DNA of 64,000 nt from Anaeramoeba flamelloides (taxonomy: Eukaryota; Metamonada; Anaeramoebidae). Below the pieces are notes generated by a model. The model was not told where the DNA came from. It worked only from the letters and a program-made list of their open reading frames with translations, and did not search any database. Shown piece by piece: positions 58,149-64,000 of the stretch; positions within the stretch are counted from its first letter, which is position 1, and every line of letters starts with the position of its first letter. Location of the stretch: NCBI GenBank assembly GCA_027625915.1, contig JANTQA010000026.1, positions 2,604,001-2,668,000 of the forward strand, written 5' to 3'. A program made the translations under genes and the position numbers.

Positions 58149-60120
58149 TTACTTTTCAGTTTTTTTTTTGGAAGATCGCTTCTCAGATTTATTTTTACTT
58201 TTTTTTGATTTCTTTTTTTTTGGAATATTCTTTGTAATCTCATTTTTAGAATTTAAATTAAAAACATGGTCAACGTCACCTAAGGAGTTCCAAATAAGGT
58301 ATTCTCCGGAAATTGCTTTGTGTATCACTGAAGCTGTAATTTCTGCTTTTTTTTTTTCACCATAAAGGAGCAACACTTTCGGCTTTATGGACATTTTGGA
58401 AATTGACCAATTTGATATTTCCCATTTCAATTTAGCATAGCATGATATTTTTTCTTCATTTGGGCGATCCTTATTTGGATGCTCCTTTGAAAAGAATATG
58501 CTGCCGGGCAATTGCACTTCCAAATTTTTAACAGTTTTTTTACTGCTCGAGCCTGAAAGGATATTCCAATTTATGGAATCGTTTTCTTTTGATTTTGTAA
58601 TATTGCCACTGGACGGATTTAAATCAATTTTTTTAATGTCCCTGTTGCGGAACCGAAGCTGCAAATTGCAAAATTTGAGAGAATTGGGGATATGATCCAT
58701 AAATTTTAATTGGATTAACAAATCGATTTGTGTCGGGCTGATTTCAATCATTTGGAAATACCCTCTTATTGGAACCTGTTCTGGCTGCTGTACTTTATAT
58801 TTAAGGATTTTGGTTCTTTTGTTATTTGGTAATAAGCAAATTAAGGAATTTTCCTTTGTTAGCCGAATTCGTTGCGCAACAACGAGATCTTGGCATTTAT
58901 CAATACCTTCATCTGTGAAAGACAATATCACTGTCGGGTTTGATTCCAAGTTGCATTTACAACTAACCCTTCCCTGTACTTCCCAAATGTCATTGATTCC
59001 ATCACTTTGTCGATCATACTGATTTGCATAAAATATTTCGTCAATATTTAACTGGATGCTCGGTTTGCCTTTATATAAAATTGGTTTCCATGCCGGGATA
59101 ATTGTTTGTTGAGAGAATTGACGTTCTTCTTTTTCTTGTTTTTTCTCTTTCTCTTTCTCTTTCTCTTTTTCTTTGTCTTTGTCTTTTCGATTATTTTCAA
59201 TTTTATTTTTACTTTTTACTTTTTTTATTTTTTTTTTTTCTTCTTTTCCTTTTTTATTAGTATTAGTAGTTGTGGTTGAAGACGTAGTAACAGTATTAAG
59301 ACTGGTGGCGCTTTCGTCATCCAAAGCAGTTATTTCACCAAAGTCTTTTGGCTTTAATTTCCGATCTTCAAACTTTGTTTTTGTAAGAGTTCTTACTTGG
59401 TTAATCGAAGTTAATTGTGGTCGTCCAAATGGTGCCATGATGGATATAATAAATTGTAATTCTTTTAATTTACTATTACTAAGTGTTGCCATGTTTTGTT
59501 TTAGCATAATGGATGCTATTGAGTCTAAAAACTGAAATGTAAGTGAGATTTCTGGTACGTTTATTAAATTATTGTGAAAATTCTTTTTTAAGATTTCTTT
59601 TGTTTGTTCTTTTTCTTCTGTTTCTTTTCCTTTTTCTTTTCCTTTTTCTTTTCCTTTTCCTTTTTCTTTTTCTTTTTCTTTTTCTTTTTCTTTTTCTTTT
59701 TTTTTCTTTTTCTTTTTTTTTGTTTGTTTCTGTTTCACTATTTTTGGAATTTGTATTTTCATCTTCGTTTTCATTTATAGATTCTTGTTGATTTTCATTA
59801 AATTGAAAAATTGCTTGTTCATTTAATTTTTGTTTTGTAAGATTAGTTAAAGCACAAAAATAAAAGTTTCTTTTCTTGATATACAAAAATGGAAACAATT
59901 CTGGATTTAATGATACAATTGGTGTTTTAACTTTTAAGAATGGATCTTCTCCAAGCACAACCTGTGAAAATAGGCTTTCAATAATCTTGTCATTAGGTAA
60001 TGGGAAATAATTGTTTGTTTGTGATAGTGATTGGATTTGTGATTCAATCGTCGGAAACCTTCGAGAAAAAAGAATGCGTGATTCAGAATTAATGATCCAT
60101 AGTGATCTTAAACCAAACAT
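58149..60120 (-). CDS. AP5M1: AP-5 complex subunit mu, with a frame change in a Lys/Glu tract
   Basis: The N-terminal frame (ATG at 60120, MFGLRSLWIINSESRILFSR) matches the start of AP5M1 (ISHE...RFSRRYPTVE in the human protein, from memory). It continues with LGEDPFLKVKTPIV and LFPFLYIKKRNFYF, the longin-like part. The C-terminal frame (to TAA at 58149) holds the mu homology domain: AWKPILYKGKPSIQLNIDE, QVPIRGYFQMIEIS and the ending ISGEYLIWNS. AP-5 works with SPG11 and SPG15 at late endosomes and lysosomes. The two frames overlap in a pure Lys/Glu-coding repeat (59774-59569) and are offset by one base. The total, roughly 650 residues, is longer than the human protein (about 490) because of charged inserts. 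I see no introns. Family assignment is firm; intactness is not. Confidence 0.9.
59600..59730 (-). repeat. Lys/Glu-coding polypurine repeat inside AP5M1
   Basis: GAAAAA and GGAAAA hexamer-like units on the coding strand, with runs of eight or nine A. This is where the reading frame changes. A second, shorter tract is at about 59130-59190. Confidence 0.85.
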
Positions 60121-63100
60121 TTGTTTTTTTTTCTGGTTTTTATTAACAATGAAAAATAACAAAGAAATAGAAAAAGGAAAAAAATGAATTAATTTTTGAC
60201 AAATTTAAAAAGAACATTTTTTTCTTATTACAAACGAATTTAATTGGGATCTTCAATTTTTTATTGACTGGAGTGTATACTAAGTCAAAAAAAACAAGTA
60301 AATTGTTAAACAAGAAACAAAGGAGGTTTTTAAATATTGAAGATAATTTTCTTTAAATTTATCAAACAAAGGGGTTGTTCTATATTAAGTCTCAATAAAA
60401 CTAACTTTCATTCATGGAAAAGCATAGAGAAATCCAAGATCAAGAAAAAATTCCATTAAGCTAACACCAAATCAATTCAAATCAAAATTGAATAAATACC
60501 AAGGAGTAGAAAACTGGAAATTGAAAAAATAGCTCTAAATTAGCCCAATTTACAGAAAACTTCAGAGAACAATTAACAATATCTAAAACTGGAAATCATC
60601 AACAACTCTATTCAAACTGAAATTCTCAAAATATATTTTAAATTGATGAACACCTTGATTAAAAAGGGGAACCTAAATCAAAAATATGTTTCTACTACTA
60701 TAAAGGAAAAATTATTATGTCTAATATCATTTTAACGAGGTTGGAAAACATCTGATAAAAAAACCAAAAAGACATGGGAAAAACAAACTAATAAAAACAA
60801 AAACTAAGACTTCAATGAACTTGACGTCAAAGATGGACACATATGAATTACTGAGGGAAATGAATTAAAAAGAAATCTTTGGAGTTATAATATAAAACAT
60901 TTTGAGTAATATTACTCAACTTGTTATCTTGAAAAAGGAACTCAAATTAAATTAAGCCATGACATATATATTAAAAAGATAAAAACAATTATAAATATAA
61001 ATTTGGGAATTTTAGAACTCAAATAAAAAGATTTTTTCAACTGATTGTTTTTCATTTTTCCACCTTAATAAAAAAATTTTTTTTAATAATTTTTTTTTTT
61101 TGAAGAAAATTCAAAAATAATAATTTGGTTTCTCTCATATTTTTTTTTTAGAATGGGTTGTTATTCCTAAAAATCATTTTATTTATTCAATTTCATCAAT
61201 TTGAAGTTGAATTTTCAACTTAGTCAAAAATAATTGATGTTATTGAAGATTTTTTGTTGTTATTTTAAAGCACAAAATTCTAAGAAAAAAAAATATCTTT
61301 AGGTTGGTTAAAGAAAAGTCCCTCTTCTTTATTAGTTGTTTTTTTTTTTTTAGAAAAACTTGTTTAAATTCTCTTTGATGGATATTTTATTGACTTAATT
61401 GTATCATATTTTTCTTGAAGTAAGGACAAGAGAAAAAGATACAAAATGAAAACAGAAAAAATGGAAAATAATTTCAACAAATCAATAATATATGAAAAAT
61501 ATGTTTTTAGAAAGTTAGAAATTGGAAAAATGATACTGGATCTGAATTTTGTCTTATCAAATGTTGATACATTGAATTCAACTATAAAAGAAAAAAAATT
61601 AAAAATAAAATTCAATATAAATTACTATGCTCATTTATTCATTAATTAAAATTATTCTGTTAAAAAGTAAAAAAATAAAAAATCTTTTTTTTACCGTAGA
61701 AATTGTTTTTTCAGTAGTATTGGTTTAATAACAAGAGAATAATGTGATTTTTTTCTTGAATTTTACTATTGAAACAACAACAAAAAAAATGATTTCCTGT
61801 AAATTAAGGAAACATTAGTTTCCATCAACTATCATAAGACTATGTACTGAAAAATGATAAAATACTAATATTTTATATAAAAAAAAAAAAACAAGAGTAA
61901 ATATTGGATAATGACTCTACAATTAATAGCTGTATGAACTATTTTCAATTACTTTTTATAACTATATTTTCCCATTATGTGATTTTTTTCACGTGCCCTT
62001 GATTGTAAAGATAAATATCCATAAATTCTGATTCAAACTTTTTAACCCAGGAAATTCAATTTTTGAAAAAAAAAATCTTTATAAATAAATTCTCAAATAA
62101 ATACCAAATTATAACCATTCACTAATTGAAATGTTAAAAAATATTTATTAACTACAATAATCACTAAAAAATAAAAAGTTATCGATATTACTAGAACACG
62201 AATGTCTTTAAAATTTTTGGAGATGGCTAGCAGAAAAATTTCTAGGTAAATTTGTTCAAATTTTTTGTTTTTTTTGTACGAAGAAAAGGATACCAAAATT
62301 ATACTCTATTTTTTGAGATAAAAAATTTGAACTTTGAACTTTCATTTTAAATATCTTTTTTTATTAGTAGAACTTTAAGTAGCCAATAACATATTTACTT
62401 ATGGTTTGTTGTTAACTTTTTTGAATCGGTTCATCTTTAGGCCTCCAAAACAAAAAAATACAAAATTATTTATTTTGAAACAAGGATTAATCTCAATGAC
62501 TTCATTTTTTTTACAACAGTATAAACTCTTTTTTTGTTTTCAGAAATAGACAGATCTACATAGTTTTCACACAATTACTTGAGTATTCTAAAAAAACCCA
62601 TTTTAGGATTATTCGAATTTTATTCCCAGTGGCTATTACTTATATACCCACAGCACGAATTATGAAATCAAAAGAATGGTGAGTTAATAGATTTTGTTAA
62701 AATGTAAAATTTAAGTTGTTTTTGAGGAATGCAAAAAAAATTTACTTTCCAAATCCAAAATTTTTCACTCAAAAGTTTCGACTTCCAAAATGATATTGGG
62801 AAAATGTCACTCCACTTTATATTGAAGTATGTTAGAGTTGGTGGTGAGTGTAGTCACCCATTTGATTAGAAAGTGGAGTCACATACTCCTAATATTAAAA
62901 AAAATAGCTTTTTATTTTTGCCTTGCTTTGTTGGGATTTTTCGAAAAGTTTTTGGATCAATAAAACATTTTGTTCAAAATCTTAAATTGCTAATAATTGC
63001 AATATTTTGCCTTTCCCTCAATTTACTATATTTTAAAGGTATTAATCTATTTACTGCTTTGTATTTCAATGCTCATAGAGCATACAATTCAGATAGTCCT

Positions 63101-64000
63101 TAATGAACTTTAGGTAAATTTATTACAAGGTTCTTAAAAAATTTGGTGACTTATAAAAAGGATTTGATTGAAAATATATGTAATTACAAAACAATTTTCC
63201 TGATATTCACAGTAAAATACCATGTCCAGTTATTATTTTCATGTAAGGTGTTTTTTTTTACTTCTATGCAGTTTGTTCAATAACAGGTGTTCACTTTTTT
63301 GGTGTGTTGTTGAAAATTATAGTTATTATTTTTTCAAATAACTGTTGTTTTTATTCATAAATGTTTTCAATTTGTCTTTAGCACATGGTTTTTGGTTTTT
63401 ATTTTGTGTTTAATAAAAAATACCGTTCAATTTAACTATACTTTCAAATCAAACAATATTTACAAAAGATCATATTATCAAAGTCTTTTTCTACAACCTT
63501 CAAGACCAATCTCCTCATAAAAGAGATCTAATTCAACCAAATTTATACAAAACAACACCAAAATCCACAATCAACAAACCTATCAATTATTTGAATAAAT
63601 ACAAAAAAAAACAATAAAAAGGTTTAAAAAGAGTTTCTTAAAAACTTTTTTGCTGGTATCTTCATATTAATGAGCAATAAAGATATTAATTTATCATAGT
63701 TTTTTAGAATTGAAATTAAAAAAAAATTCATTTCCATTTCCTTTTTTCATTCAGTCAATCGTCTACAAACCATGTCTTGTGATTGGATGAGTTTATTTAT
63801 ATTTATTTGGTTCTTTTTTTGATGGCTATATAGGATGTGATAAGAATCCTCAGTGAAGAAATATAACATATTGCATCCAAAGTTAATTACAGTATTCTAT
63901 CTGATTAAAATTTGACAAGAACATGCTTAATTGACCAAATTATTTGACAATCAATTCTTTTTCAACAATTTTCATAATGAGAGGAGATTAATTCACTAAA
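60121..64000. other. Right flank with no complete gene
   Basis: 60180-62440 has no supported exon; 60380-61000 is A-rich with few T on the plus strand but carries all three stops in every frame. A short inverted repeat (GTCACTCCACTTT / AAAGTGGAGTCAC) lies at about 62806-62882. The open stretch 62873-63103 begins without ATG and is mostly hydrophobic; I do not call it a gene. Sequence beyond 63110 shows nothing recognisable. Confidence 0.5.
62544..62678 (+). other. Candidate orphan internal exon
   Basis: A TTTTTGTTTTCAG acceptor, 135 nt open in one frame, and a GTGAGT donor. The 45 codons read with normal protein composition (IYIVFTQLLEYSKKTHFR, then IILFP-like hydrophobics and TARIMKSKEW), unlike the K/N/F-only spacer. 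The preceding stretch 62442-62517 also follows a CATCTTTAG acceptor and is open (YKIIYFETRINLND), but the gap between them (26 bp) is too short for a normal intron here. I do not recognise the family. It could be an exon of a gene continuing to the right, or a remnant. Confidence 0.4.

Noticed and set aside
60380-60900. Reassigned TAA/TAG code suggested by smooth reading if stops are glutamine
   Set aside because: All three stops occur there, and every clear gene in the window ends normally at TAA, TAG or TGA.

Overview
The window is very AT-rich, intron-bearing nuclear DNA from a unicellular eukaryote. Long A and T runs, lysine- and asparagine-rich proteins, Q/N and K/E low-complexity tracts, and a set of signalling and trafficking genes (RCC1 repeats, ankyrin-BTB, Rab, DOCK, SRPK, AP-5) suit an amoeboid protist. 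The style reminds me of Anaeramoeba or an amoebozoan, but I cannot fix the genus from sequence alone. The standard nuclear code fits, because TAA, TAG and TGA all appear as terminal stops.

Layout. About 0-4.6 kb holds only repeats and small inverted-repeat elements. A short CxxC/CxxC protein (minus, 4.6-5.7 kb) and a Q/N-rich prion-like protein (plus, 7.4-8.0 kb) follow. After a gene-poor gap come an ankyrin-BTB gene (plus, at least 13.4-17.7 kb) and a five-exon RCC1-repeat gene (plus, 20.5-27.1 kb). Then come a tRNA-Arg(UCG) (minus, 28.9 kb) and, divergent from it, a Rab5-like GTPase in three exons (plus, 29.2-35.5 kb). An SRPK-type protein kinase spans 37.2-45.0 kb on the minus strand and hosts LINE remnants in its intron. 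Two large minus-strand genes finish the coding content: a DOCK-family Rac/Cdc42 exchange factor (48.1-54.9 kb) and the mu subunit of the AP-5 adaptor (58.1-60.1 kb). The last 4 kb is nearly empty, with one well-formed unassigned exon.

Two themes stand out. First, introns are bimodal: about 100-150 bp when clean, but 2.2-6.3 kb where they have collected transposons. At least ten families of short inverted-repeat elements recur, several nested. One group ends in TTAA and another in TA, which suggests two transposase specificities. Second, several host genes have a reading problem. DOCK and AP5M1 each change frame, in the same direction, inside a lysine-rich homopolymer tract. The kinase has one in-frame TGA at a conserved Cys position and a GG where a GT donor is expected. 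Sequencing error, real decay and recoding are all possible and are kept apart below.

Functionally the Rab, DOCK, AP-5 and RCC1 genes point to endosomal traffic and small-GTPase signalling, but nothing suggests they form a linked operon-like unit.
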